Part shown: positions 46,482 to 55,066 of the stretch, piece by piece
Numbering within the stretch: the first letter of the stretch is position 1
Layout of the letters: each line of letters starts with the position of its first letter
Assembly (NCBI RefSeq): GCF_000769405.2
Contig: NZ_CP053439.1
Location: 1,922,001-1,986,000 of the forward strand
Direction of reading: 5' to 3'
Source: Rhizobium brockwellii
GTDB taxonomy: Bacteria > Pseudomonadota > Alphaproteobacteria > Rhizobiales > Rhizobiaceae
DNA: 64,000 bases
Program-made: the position numbers and the translations under genes
The notes under the pieces: model-generated
Database searches by the model: none
The model's input: only the letters and a program-made list of their open reading frames with translations
Told to the model about the DNA's origin: nothing

Positions 46482-47990
46482 ATGCAAGGATCGCGTTTTG
46501 CCTTTGGTCCGTTCGTGCTTGATCCGGCTGCGGGAACGCTCCTTCGGAACGACGATCCCGTTGCCGTTGGCCATCGCGGGGTAAAGCTGCTTGTCGCACT
46601 CGTCGGACGACCCGGCGAAATCTTGGGGAAGGCCGAGTTGATGGACGCGGCGTGGCCGGGCAGGGCAGTCGAGGAAGGCAACCTCACCGTCCAGATCGCG
46701 CAGCTGCGCAAGCTGCTCGGTCCGGCCGCCGACGGTGGTGAATGGATTTCCACGGTGCCGCGCGTCGGCTACCGCTTCACAGGCGCCATCAATCAGCTCG
46801 GCAGCGTCAGACGAAAACCTTTGCCGCTGCCTGATAAACCATCGATAGCAGTGCTGCCCTTCGTCAATATCAGCAACGATCCCGAACAGGAATCCTTCGC
46901 GGATGGGCTGACCGAAGACCTGATCACCGACCTGTCCAGGATGCCCGGCCTCTTCGTCATCGCCCGCAACTCGGCCTTCGCCTACAAGGGAAAGGCGAGG
47001 GATGTGCGCGAGATCGCCGAGGAGCTCGGCGTGCGCTACCTGCTGCAGGGAAGCGCAAGACGCGCGGCGGGACAGGTGCGCATCAACGCCCAACTGGTCG
47101 ATGCTGCAAGCGGCGATCATCTATGGGCGGAACGCTTCGATCGCAGCCTAGACGATATCTTTGCCGTTCAGGACGAGGTCACCGGCAAGATCGTCGAAGC
47201 GCTGTTCGGGCGGTTGCGCGCACCGCCATCGCGCAATCGGCCCAAAAATCTCGAGGCTTACGATCTCTGTGTGCGGGCGCGCAGGCTGATGGATGATACG
47301 CCGCAGGCGGCGCGGGAAGCGCATCTGATGCTGACGCGCGCGATTTCCCTCGATCCCGACTATGCCGAGGCCTATCGCTGGCTTGCCATGAACCACTGGA
47401 TGGGAGAGGTGCATTCCGGCGGACCAACGCAACCCGCCCGCAGCCTTGCTTTGGAGCTGGCGCGCAAGGCGGTGGCGATCGATCCCAACGACGCCGGCTG
47501 CCGTTGGATCCTGGCTTACCTGCTTGCCTATGAGCGCAGCTTTGCCGAGGCTGATGCGGAATTCGCCAAGGCGATCGAACTCGACCCGAACGAGGCCGAC
47601 ACCTTCGCGGCACTATCCGACATTGCGGTCCTGGCCGGGCGGGTCGGGGAGGGTCTTGAGCATATCGCCAAGGCCTTCCGACTGAACCCGTTTCCGGCGA
47701 GCTGGTACTATCTGACGCTCGGCCAGGCGCAATATGCTGCTGGCCAATACGAAGCCGCCGTCGAGACGCTGCGCAGGGACGAGACCTATCGGACAAGCTC
47801 ACGCCGTTTCCTGGCAGCAAGTCTTGCACAACTCGGCCGGCTCGACGAGGCACGCGCCGAGGCCGAACTGTTCCTGGTCGCCAACCCGCATTTTTCAACC
47901 CGCCACTGGGCGGCGACGGAACCCTTCCGCGACGCTCGGACGCTTGAGCATTTCGTTGGCGGCTATCGCAAGGCGGGACTTCCGGAGTGA
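46482..47990 (+). CDS. Winged-helix / TolB-like / TPR regulator
   Basis: A 502-residue protein. Residues 1-100 are an OmpR/CadC-type winged helix (FAFGPFVLDPAAGTLLRNDD... GNLTVQIAQLRKLLGPAADGGEWISTVPRVGYRF). Residues about 115-255 match the segment found in many cyclase-like TPR proteins (SIAVLPFVNISNDPEQESFADGLTEDLITDLSRMPG...YLLQGSARRAAGQVRINAQLVDA). TPR repeats fill the rest. No transmembrane helix is evident, unlike CadC. ATG 46482 has AGGA 8 bases upstream; ATG 46473 is also possible. The last 162 bases are duplicated at 49481-49629. Confidence 0.88.
   Translation: MQGSRFAFGPFVLDPAAGTLLRNDDPVAVGHRGVKLLVALVGRPGEILGKAELMDAAWPGRAVEEGNLTVQIAQLRKLLGPAADGGEWISTVPRVGYRFTGAINQLGSVRRKPLPLPDKPSIAVLPFVNISNDPEQESFADGLTEDLITDLSRMPGLFVIARNSAFAYKGKARDVREIAEELGVRYLLQGSARRAAGQVRINAQLVDAASGDHLWAERFDRSLDDIFAVQDEVTGKIVEALFGRLRAPPSRNRPKNLEAYDLCVRARRLMDDTPQAAREAHLMLTRAISLDPDYAEAYRWLAMNHWMGEVHSGGPTQPARSLALELARKAVAIDPNDAGCRWILAYLLAYERSFAEADAEFAKAIELDPNEADTFAALSDIAVLAGRVGEGLEHIAKAFRLNPFPASWYYLTLGQAQYAAGQYEAAVETLRRDETYRTSSRRFLAASLAQLGRLDEARAEAELFLVANPHFSTRHWAATEPFRDARTLEHFVGGYRKAGLPE
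47829..47990 (+). repeat. Parent copy of a 150-base direct repeat (end of the TPR gene)
   Basis: This 162-base segment, the 3' end of the TPR gene, recurs at 49481-49629 in the same orientation with about 12 mismatches over 149 aligned bases, one 12-base deletion and one 1-base deletion. The two copies flank the serine protease gene. Confidence 0.9.
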
Positions 47991-48235
47991 TGCGCCCCCA
48001 AAACCATCGTCATCCGGCCATCGATCACCTTTGACTAGCATCTAAAAGGGGACTGCCACCGTCATTACGGATGGGTGTCGGCGAGCCAACCAAGATCAAA
48101 ATGCTCATCGACCTGGTAGGCGAAAGGTTCAAAGGGCAGTGGTCGGGCGCGACCCAAAATTAAGCTTGAGAACAAGACCCAGTTGCAAAAGATTGAGCTG
48201 AAGTTCTAGTCTGCTGACGCCTGGGGAAATTTCAA

Positions 48236-49444
48236 ATGTCAGCTTTGTCTCGCGTATTTATAGCCGGTGCTCTGTCTGTGGCACTTGCTTCCAGTTGCTT
48301 TGCCGAGAGCCCGACTTCTTCGGGCACTGGCTTCGCTGTGACCGGTGACGGGTGGCTCATGACAAACGCCCACGTCGTCCAAGGCTGTGAGCGGATCGAA
48401 GTGAAGGGGAAAGGCGATGCGTCCGATCCTCGCATCGACGCGACGAATGACCTTGCCCTAATAAAGGTTCAATCGCCCTCCCCCCTCAAACCGGTAGTCT
48501 TCCGTCAAGCTCCGACTCGTCTCGGAGAAGATATCGTCGCTGTCGGTTATCCGTTGGCGAGCTTGCTCGCGGATTCCGTCAAGGTCACGACCGGGAACGT
48601 CAATGCGCTCGCCGGGCTTCGAAACGATACACGTTACATACAGATTTCGACGCCGATACAGCCGGGTAATTCGGGTGGCCCGGTTGTCGACCGCGACGGA
48701 TTCTTGCTCGGGATCACAAGCGCGACATTCTCGAAGCAGGCTGCTGACGAAATTGGAATCACGGCGCAAAACATCAACTTTGCCATCCGCGCATCGGTTG
48801 CCGAGCTATTCATGCAGTCGCAGAGCATAGTCGGTCAGTCCGGTGATCGCGCTGCCGATCAGCAACCAATATCTACGGCCGACCTTTCGGACAAAGTGAC
48901 GCCTTCTGTATTTCAGATCCTTTGCTACGGGAAGCCCGAGGAGCAGGCGTCGATCACGCCTTCGGGCGCGGCGACAAGCCTACCCACGCCGTCGGTCAGA
49001 TCCGCTCTCATAGACGCCCGCGGTTACGACGCAATCGGGTTTGACTATCGGACCATCAAGGACGTTACTTTCGCCGGCTGCCATGAAATCTGCGAGGGCG
49101 ACAGCCAATGCAAAGCGATCACATACAACACGAAATACCGCGCCTGCTTCCTTAAGGACAATGTCATGGCGCTGATCCGAAACGGCGACGCGGTGGCAGC
49201 GTATTCGTCGGCCAAGGCAGCCGACGTTATTATGTCTGATTTCACGAGCTACAGCGGCATGGATCTGCCGGGTGGCGACTACAAGCGGCTCCGCGAAAGC
49301 AGCTATATCCAATGCTTTACGGCCTGCATTGGTGACAATTCATGCAAAGCCTTCTCGTACGTGCCGAAGAAGTCCGAGTGCTGGCTCAAGGATGCTTTGG
49401 GGCGCCCAAAAACAACCAAGGGTGTCGAGCTTGGTGTGAAGTGA
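48236..49444 (+). CDS. Exported trypsin-like serine protease with two PAN/apple-like modules
   Basis: A 402-residue protein. A signal peptide (MSALSRVFIAGALSVALASSCFA) precedes a trypsin/HtrA-like domain whose triad is readable: His46 (MTNAHVV), Asp72 (ATNDLALIKV) and Ser146 (QPGNSGGPVV). No PDZ follows; instead there are two cysteine-rich PAN-like modules, about 265-310 (YRTIKDVTFAGCHEICEGD.. CKAITYN) and 340-390 (YKRLRESSYIQCFTACIGD.. CKAFSYV). PAN modules bind proteins or sugars. The gene has a clean GGGGA ribosome site. It is bracketed by the two copies of the TPR-gene repeat, which suggests insertion or a duplication event. Confidence 0.87.
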   Translation: MSALSRVFIAGALSVALASSCFAESPTSSGTGFAVTGDGWLMTNAHVVQGCERIEVKGKGDASDPRIDATNDLALIKVQSPSPLKPVVFRQAPTRLGEDIVAVGYPLASLLADSVKVTTGNVNALAGLRNDTRYIQISTPIQPGNSGGPVVDRDGFLLGITSATFSKQAADEIGITAQNINFAIRASVAELFMQSQSIVGQSGDRAADQQPISTADLSDKVTPSVFQILCYGKPEEQASITPSGAATSLPTPSVRSALIDARGYDAIGFDYRTIKDVTFAGCHEICEGDSQCKAITYNTKYRACFLKDNVMALIRNGDAVAAYSSAKAADVIMSDFTSYSGMDLPGGDYKRLRESSYIQCFTACIGDNSCKAFSYVPKKSECWLKDALGRPKTTKGVELGVK

Positions 49445-49480
49445 CACAGACTCAACTTCTTAGCTGACCGCATGACTGTT

Positions 49481-49629
49481 CAACTCGGCCGGCTCGCCGA
49501 GGCCGAGCTATTCCTCGTCGCCAACCCGCATTTTTCAACCCGCCACTGGGCGGAGACCGAGCCATTCGGCGACGCTCGGACGCTGAACATTTCGTTGACG
49601 GCTATCGCAAGGCCGGACTTCCGGAATGA
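49481..49629 (+). pseudogene. Decayed duplicate of the 3' end of the TPR regulator gene
   Basis: Matches 47829-47990 with about 92% identity, a 12-base in-frame deletion and a 1-base deletion (CGCTTGAGC to CGCTGAAC) that shifts the reading frame before the last 18 codons. It keeps ELFLVANPHFSTRHWAETEP and even the corresponding stop. It has no start of its own family type and is taken as a non-functional fragment. Confidence 0.85.
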
Positions 49630-49654
49630 CTCCGGCCTCAAAGACGGCCCGAGA

Positions 49655-50188
49655 TTAGATGGTGCCGGGCCGCGCGGAGGTCGTAAATTGGCTCGCGGAA
49701 GACAGAAAATCCTCTTCGGCGGTAGGGAGTTTTCCGTTTGGCGTCAGGTCGTCGACCGCTTTGGGAAGATCGCGCTTCAGTCGCCCCAGAATCTCTTGAT
49801 GCGAAAGGCCGGTATTGGCAGCGATCTCGTTCAGAACATCCGGGCCCAGTGCTTCCGCGAGCTGGCCGTCATCGATGTCCGCATTCGGACCGGGCTTTAC
49901 CCAAGACTCCGCCGTATCACCGTGACCATTCTGCTGGAACGTCTTCAGCAGATCGCCGAGACCACCGCTGACGATACTGCCGGATGTGAGCCCGCCCAGA
50001 AGGCCGCCGAGACCACCCGAACCGGCCAGCCCGCCAAGAAGGCCACCAAGCCCGCCGGGCTGCGGGTTTCCCGCGCCATCCGGCTGAGGGTTCTGGATGC
50101 CCCGCAGAAGCTCTCCGATCTTGTCTCTGTTTTGGTAGCCGGCAACGGCAAGGACGGCGAGAAGCGCCTTCAATTGACCGCTCATCAT
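49655..50188 (-). CDS. YidB-like / DUF937 family protein
   Basis: A 177-residue protein. The middle is glycine-rich (GGLGGLLGGLAGSGGLGGLLGGL), and the second half matches the YidB/DUF937 core: KTFQQNGHGDTAESWVKPGPNADIDDGQLAEALGPDVLNEIAANTGLSHQEILGRLKRDLPKAVDDLTPNG. Function unknown. GGAGG lies 7 bases before the first of two adjacent ATGs (50188 and 50185). It is convergent with the pseudogene. Confidence 0.85.
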   Translation of the reverse strand: MMSGQLKALLAVLAVAGYQNRDKIGELLRGIQNPQPDGAGNPQPGGLGGLLGGLAGSGGLGGLLGGLTSGSIVSGGLGDLLKTFQQNGHGDTAESWVKPGPNADIDDGQLAEALGPDVLNEIAANTGLSHQEILGRLKRDLPKAVDDLTPNGKLPTAEEDFLSSASQFTTSARPGTI

Positions 50189-50360
50189 GATGAATCCTCC
50201 TATGGTGCTCCAAGATGCACGCGACCCAAAACAGAGCGCTGCAAGGGCAGCAATGTCCAGAGGGGCCAAAGGTTCCGCCGCTTTGAAAACAAGGCCGAAG
50301 GCTGCAATCCTTCGATGATCTCGAAGGCTCGGCCGTCCACCTCATTTGCTCACGCCGAGG

Positions 50361-50693
50361 TCAGATTTCCGGGCAGCCTCGCCGGTTTGCAAAGGTCATT
50401 CGTTCCGGTCCACGGCGCGTCATCCCCTGCACAACGATACTGCGGGGAGACATGCGTACGATCTGCGCTCTGCGAAGTCCTTCGCTACGTGCGATGTCGA
50501 GAGCATCATTCGGGTCGCATCCGCGCGGTCCGCGCCGATCATACCCGTCACGATCGCGATTGCGATCGTAAACGCCGACGCCACCAGGGCCAACCCGCAA
50601 CTCCAAGTCTTGCGCTGCCGCGATCGTCGGCGAGATCGTCAAGCCGCTTATCGCAGCCAAGCCAACCAGTACGAATTGAAGAGATTTCCGCAT
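50361..50693 (-). CDS. Small exported protein, hypothetical
   Basis: A 110-residue protein with a signal peptide (MRKSLQFVLVGLAAISGLTISPTIAAAQ), then an Arg/Asp/Gly-rich stretch (YDRNRDRDGYDRRG) and a compact C-terminal domain (CDPNDALDIARSEGLRRAQIVRMSPRSIVVQG). It resembles short periplasmic proteins common in rhizobia. GGAGGAAC precedes ATG 50693. Function unknown. The 170 bases on its downstream side hold nothing recognisable. Confidence 0.75.
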   Translation of the reverse strand: MRKSLQFVLVGLAAISGLTISPTIAAAQDLELRVGPGGVGVYDRNRDRDGYDRRGPRGCDPNDALDIARSEGLRRAQIVRMSPRSIVVQGMTRRGPERMTFANRRGCPEI

Positions 50694-50809
50694 GAGTTCC
50701 TCCCATGGTTCTATGTTTATCGTAGTGACAACATCGCCATGCGAGATTTGTTCCTTTAGGTAAGAGTACTCGGTGCGGACGCCGAACGTGTTGTTCGTCT
50801 CATCGAAGG

Positions 50810-50841
50810 CGCGTCGCATGAATCCGATTCGATGCGACGCG
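50810..50841 (-). terminator. Inverted repeat after the thioredoxin-fold gene, possible terminator
   Basis: CGCGTCGCAT and ATGCGACGCG form a perfect 10-bp stem with a 12-base loop, 19 bases after the stop at 50860. There is no T-run; it may stabilise the message end. Confidence 0.5.
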
Positions 50842-50859
50842 CTTTAAAGATCATTCGTT

Positions 50860-51540
50860 TCAAACAGCCATGTTCGACGCTGCCGACATCACTTCCCGAG
50901 GGGCGGGACCGCCGAACATATGGCGGCCATCCTCCTCGACTTCCGTGAAACACCAGCGCACGACGCCATCCCGATCGAGCAGGAATTCGCCAACGAGCTG
51001 GCCGCGGCCGGTGGCGATCATCTGCTCGTCATCCTCGGTGATTTCATAGCCGTCCGCCTTGTCGAGGAATTCCGACGCCGCCATCGGGTCCATAGGCACT
51101 GGAAGCTCGCCCGGCATGTCCATGCGCATCGACATCACCGTGCTCATGCTGACTTTGCGCGGCCACTCATTCTCATCTTCGGTGAATTGAAGATTCGGCA
51201 GGCCGAAGGCCCTGTGCGATACCCGTTCCGGGTCGGAGGCGGCCAGCAGATTGGGAAGCGGATGGTAGCGGAAATAGAGGCGGGCGCGGTCGATCGGCGT
51301 GTTGACGACGGTCAGGCTGTCGATGCCTTTCTCCTGCAATGCGCCGGTGAGTTCGGCCATGGCGGCGATCTGCCGGCGACAGAAGGGGCAATGCAATCCG
51401 CGGAATAACCCGACGAGCACCGGCTTCTGGCCGCGAAAATCGTCGATGGCGACCTTGCCCTGGCGGGTGATCGCATCCAGCACCACGTTCGGCGCCCGAT
51501 CTCCCGGCTGCAATGGTCTTGCGGCGTGGTTCTCCTGCAT
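50860..51540 (-). CDS. AhpC/TSA-like peroxiredoxin-family protein
   Basis: A 226-residue protein with an AhpC/TSA thioredoxin fold at residues 10-115. The active site reads GLHCPFCRRQIAAM, a CxxC where typical peroxiredoxins have TxxC, so it is nearer the thiol-disulfide or PRX-like2 type. A distinct C-terminal extension (DMPGELPVPMDPMAASEFLDKADGYEITEDDEQM) follows. GGGAGGAAC precedes the ATG. A role in peroxide or disulfide chemistry is likely but not proven. Confidence 0.83.
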   Translation of the reverse strand: MQENHAARPLQPGDRAPNVVLDAITRQGKVAIDDFRGQKPVLVGLFRGLHCPFCRRQIAAMAELTGALQEKGIDSLTVVNTPIDRARLYFRYHPLPNLLAASDPERVSHRAFGLPNLQFTEDENEWPRKVSMSTVMSMRMDMPGELPVPMDPMAASEFLDKADGYEITEDDEQMIATGRGQLVGEFLLDRDGVVRWCFTEVEEDGRHMFGGPAPREVMSAASNMAV

Positions 51541-51614
51541 GTTTCGTTCCTCCCTTTATGTTTTTGAATCGATTTGCCAAATCGATCTCCGGCGATCACT
51601 GCAACGAGGACAAG

Positions 51615-54600
51615 TCAGTCGAGAAACGGCAAGACGATGAGCGTGCCTGGATCGAGGTTGTGGCGGATGCACACATCCTGTGCCAGCGTAAAATACCGTT
51701 CCGCCTCGTCCATGTCGTCATGCTCGAGGCTCAGTGTCGCCAAGCCATCATAGCACGGAAAGAGCAGTTGCGGTTCATCAATTTCCTTCGCAACCTCAAG
51801 GGCTTCTTCGTAATACTTACGAGCTAGCTTCGGCTGCCCGTGGCATTGATGAATCTGGCCCAGCACGATCAGCGGCACGGAGAGATGGTCTCGCTGATCG
51901 AGCGCCCGGTCGATTTCGACGGCCTTCTCCGCCGCCGGTACACCCTCGGCGGCGCAGCGATCGGTGAAGGTACAGCAGGCAACGGCGAGGTTGGCGAGAA
52001 GGCGCGCCTGGAAGCCGAGATCGCCGATACGGGTCGCGAGCTCCAGTCCGCGCCGGCAGATTCTGATGGCGTTGGCCGGGTCGACGATCGTGTAGAGAAC
52101 GCCGAGATTGGAATAGGCGCGACAGGCGGCACTTTGCAGATCGGCCTTTTCGGCAACCGAGAGGCTGCGCTCCACTTCCTGTACGGCCTCGCGGCGACGC
52201 CCGAGCCGCGCAAAGGCCGCACCCTTGGTATTCAGCGCCTCCGCCATCGCTCGCGCCGTCTCCCGTCCGGCCTCGGTCGTCCCGTCGATCGGCAGTGTTT
52301 GCAGGCACTGCAGCGCCTGCGTCGCCCACTCTGCGGCAGCGGCCTGATCCCCCATGCGGAAGGCCAGATGGCCGCGCTCCTGCAGGACATGTGCACGTTC
52401 GACTGGCGCATCGATCGTTGCGATCATCGCTTCGGCCTCGGCCAAATGTGTCTCCGCTTGATCGCGGCGTCCTGCATCGAGATGCAAACGGCCGATCTTG
52501 CGTAATATCCGCGCCGCGGCGATAGGATCGTCTTTGGTGCGGTGGATCGCCAGCGCTCGCTGATAATGGTTCAAGGCGGCGTCGCGCAGGCCCGCTGGGC
52601 CGCAGAGATCGGCAAGACGCTCCAGGAGCGCCTGTTGCTCCGGTGTCACCTCCGCCTCGTTTGCGAGGGCCGCAAGGGCCTGACGGTAGAGGCGCATTGC
52701 ATCGTCATTGGCGTAGGCCTTGCGCGCCAGATCGCCCGCCGCCATCAGATAGGTTGCGCCCTTGGCCTTTTCTGCGGTCAGGCTGAAGTGATGGCCGAGC
52801 TGCGCCAGATGTTCCGGCCGGTCGGGCGCTGCACCATATTGACGTTCCAGAGCCTGACCGATCCGTCGATGAAGCTCTATACGCCGTTGTAGCAGGAGAT
52901 TGTTGTAGATGACGTCGTGCATCAGCGTCTGGCTGAAGCGATAGCCCGGCGACCCGCCGGCATCGGGCCCGCGCAATTCCTCGATGATATTGGCATCGCA
53001 GAGATGATCCAATGCGGCATCGATGGCGGCCGGGTCCGTGGCGATGGTGCGGAGCAGGGCGGTATCGAACTTCGGGCCGACCACCGCCGCCTCTTGCGCC
53101 AGCCGTCTGATGTCCTGCGGCAGACGATCGACGCGGGCAAGCAACAGGGCTTGCAGGTTCACCGGGATATCGACGTCCGTGTCTTCCGCTGCGACATGCC
53201 AGCGCTGGCCGTCATTGTGCAACGTGCCCATGTCGATCAGCGCCCGAAGGATTTCTTCGATGAAAAGCGGATTGCCGCCGGCTCGGTCGAGGATGCGCTT
53301 GCGCATCGTGACCGGCAACTTGCCATGATCCTCGCCGAAAAACGCAGCAAGCAGCTTCTGCCCGTCGGCCGCAAACAGTGGTGCAAGACGCTGCACGGTG
53401 ACGCTGACACGATTGGAGTCCAGTGGGTCAGTCTGTGATGTCGGTCGGTAGACCGCCAGCAGCATCAACCGGCTGCGCTCCAGCCGGTCCATCATGAAGC
53501 GAAGCACTTCCAGCGAGGCGGCATCCGCCCAGTGCAGATCCTCGATGACGAGCAGCAGGGGACCTTGCGCCAGCCGCCGCTCGAAGACGGTGCGGACGCC
53601 ATAGAAGATCTGCCGCCGCAGCTGCTCCGGCTCGATGTACCGCAAAGCGCCATCGGGATCGCCGAGACCGAGGACATGCAGAAAGAGCGGCAAAAGTCCC
53701 TCGACCTCCTCCTGCGTCAGATCGAGCGCGCGGAACCCCGTTGCCAGCAATTGGCGCGCCCTGTCGAGATCGTCCCGCTCGCCAATGCCGTAGGCGCTGC
53801 GCACGACCGCGCCGAGCGTGCCATAGGATTGTTCGCCGAGGGGAGAGCAGGTGGCTTTGCGGATGGCGAGGCCCTGAAATTGGGCGGCATTGCTGGCTAT
53901 CGCGACGAATTCATTGACCAGCCGCGACTTGCCGATGCCCGCTTCGCCGATCAGACGGACAAGCTGCGCAGCACCGCCGCAGGCAAGATCGAGGCATGTC
54001 AGCAACCGCGACAGCTCCGTATCCCGTCCGATCATCGGCGCCTGAAGGCCGAAACTTTCGAGTCCGCGCGCCGTATGCGGCGCTTCCGACAGCCCTGTCA
54101 GCCGGTGGACAAGGACGTTGCCGCTTTTGCCACGCAACGCCTGCGCGCCGAGACTCTCGAAGGCAAAGGCATGGCGGGTGAGGCGATAGGTCAGCGGCCC
54201 GACAAGAATATCGTTTTCACCGGCCATGGATTGCAGGCGTTGGGCGGTGTTTACCGTGTCGCCGGTCACCGAATAGGATTTTGTACTGACCGCGCCGAAG
54301 CCGCCGGTGACGACAGGGCCGCTATTGATGCCGATATGCAGACGCAGCGGCACGCCGGCGCGGGCGCGCCAGCGCTCGCCGACCTGCGTCGCCCGACCGA
54401 TCATATCGAGTGCGGCACCAAGTGCCCGGACGGGATCGTCCTCATGAGCGACCGGCGCGCCGAACAGCGCCAGCAGCGCATCGCCGACGAACTTGTCGAC
54501 GAAGCCGCCATAGGCTTCGACTGCCTGGGTCATCTCTTCGAACAATTCGTTCTGCAGCACCCGCATGACTTCAGGGTCGATCTGCTCGCTCAACGTCGTG

Positions 54601-54869
54601 AAGCCGCAGAGATCGGCAAAGAGCACGGTCACCGGCCGCCGGTCGGCATCGTTGTCTGATTTATAGGATACCGCCTCGATCTTCGGCTTCGATGAGGATT
54701 GGATTTTGCCTGATATCGACGCGCCACATCCGGGGCAGAAGGCAAAATCGGGCTGACATGCATAGCCGCAGGCGGCGCAGGTGACAGGCTGCCTTGCGCC
54801 GCATCGCGGACAGAAAGCAAAACCACTCTGAATATCGAACCCGCAGCCGCTGCACTCCATCGGACGCAT
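51615..54869 (-). CDS. Zinc-ribbon / class III adenylate cyclase / ATPase / TPR protein
   Basis: A 1084-residue multidomain protein. Two zinc ribbons (CSGCGF..FCPRCG and CAACGY..FCPGCG, residues 6-50) lead to a class III cyclase (about 77-250) with metal Asp86 (LFADLCGFT) and Asp130 (KFVGDALLALFG) and the catalytic Asn/Arg helix GDTVNTAQRL, so it should make cAMP. An AAA/NB-ARC-like ATPase follows with Walker A GEAGIGKS, then IEDLHWADAASLE, and about 450 residues of TPR-like repeats. The layout resembles mammalian soluble adenylyl cyclase and bacterial relatives. The input signal is unknown. ATG 54860 is an alternative start. Confidence 0.92.
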   Translation of the reverse strand: MRPMECSGCGFDIQSGFAFCPRCGARQPVTCAACGYACQPDFAFCPGCGASISGKIQSSSKPKIEAVSYKSDNDADRRPVTVLFADLCGFTTLSEQIDPEVMRVLQNELFEEMTQAVEAYGGFVDKFVGDALLALFGAPVAHEDDPVRALGAALDMIGRATQVGERWRARAGVPLRLHIGINSGPVVTGGFGAVSTKSYSVTGDTVNTAQRLQSMAGENDILVGPLTYRLTRHAFAFESLGAQALRGKSGNVLVHRLTGLSEAPHTARGLESFGLQAPMIGRDTELSRLLTCLDLACGGAAQLVRLIGEAGIGKSRLVNEFVAIASNAAQFQGLAIRKATCSPLGEQSYGTLGAVVRSAYGIGERDDLDRARQLLATGFRALDLTQEEVEGLLPLFLHVLGLGDPDGALRYIEPEQLRRQIFYGVRTVFERRLAQGPLLLVIEDLHWADAASLEVLRFMMDRLERSRLMLLAVYRPTSQTDPLDSNRVSVTVQRLAPLFAADGQKLLAAFFGEDHGKLPVTMRKRILDRAGGNPLFIEEILRALIDMGTLHNDGQRWHVAAEDTDVDIPVNLQALLLARVDRLPQDIRRLAQEAAVVGPKFDTALLRTIATDPAAIDAALDHLCDANIIEELRGPDAGGSPGYRFSQTLMHDVIYNNLLLQRRIELHRRIGQALERQYGAAPDRPEHLAQLGHHFSLTAEKAKGATYLMAAGDLARKAYANDDAMRLYRQALAALANEAEVTPEQQALLERLADLCGPAGLRDAALNHYQRALAIHRTKDDPIAAARILRKIGRLHLDAGRRDQAETHLAEAEAMIATIDAPVERAHVLQERGHLAFRMGDQAAAAEWATQALQCLQTLPIDGTTEAGRETARAMAEALNTKGAAFARLGRRREAVQEVERSLSVAEKADLQSAACRAYSNLGVLYTIVDPANAIRICRRGLELATRIGDLGFQARLLANLAVACCTFTDRCAAEGVPAAEKAVEIDRALDQRDHLSVPLIVLGQIHQCHGQPKLARKYYEEALEVAKEIDEPQLLFPCYDGLATLSLEHDDMDEAERYFTLAQDVCIRHNLDPGTLIVLPFLD

Positions 54870-55066
54870 CTCACGAAACCCCGATGTACGGCTATTTCAG
54901 CCGCAACCAGCAGGCCTCAGACAGGGGACAAGCATGAACCTGCTGCCCCAGGCCCGCAAGCACTAAGCAAGCGGCGGATCTGGCGACAGCTTTGGCAGCT
55001 TGAGAACGGTGATCTGCGGGCTGCAGGATCGCACGGTTTGCTTTTGGGGTGTTCGATCACCGGCCG

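Noticed and set aside
49472..50695. 407-codon plus-strand frame starting at the TPR-gene fragment
   Set aside because: Only its first 50 codons have homology (to the duplicated fragment); the rest is antisense to the YidB-like and small exported protein genes.
53532..54659. 375-codon open frame opposite the cyclase gene
   Set aside because: Antisense to the ATPase and cyclase domains; product composition matches other shadows.
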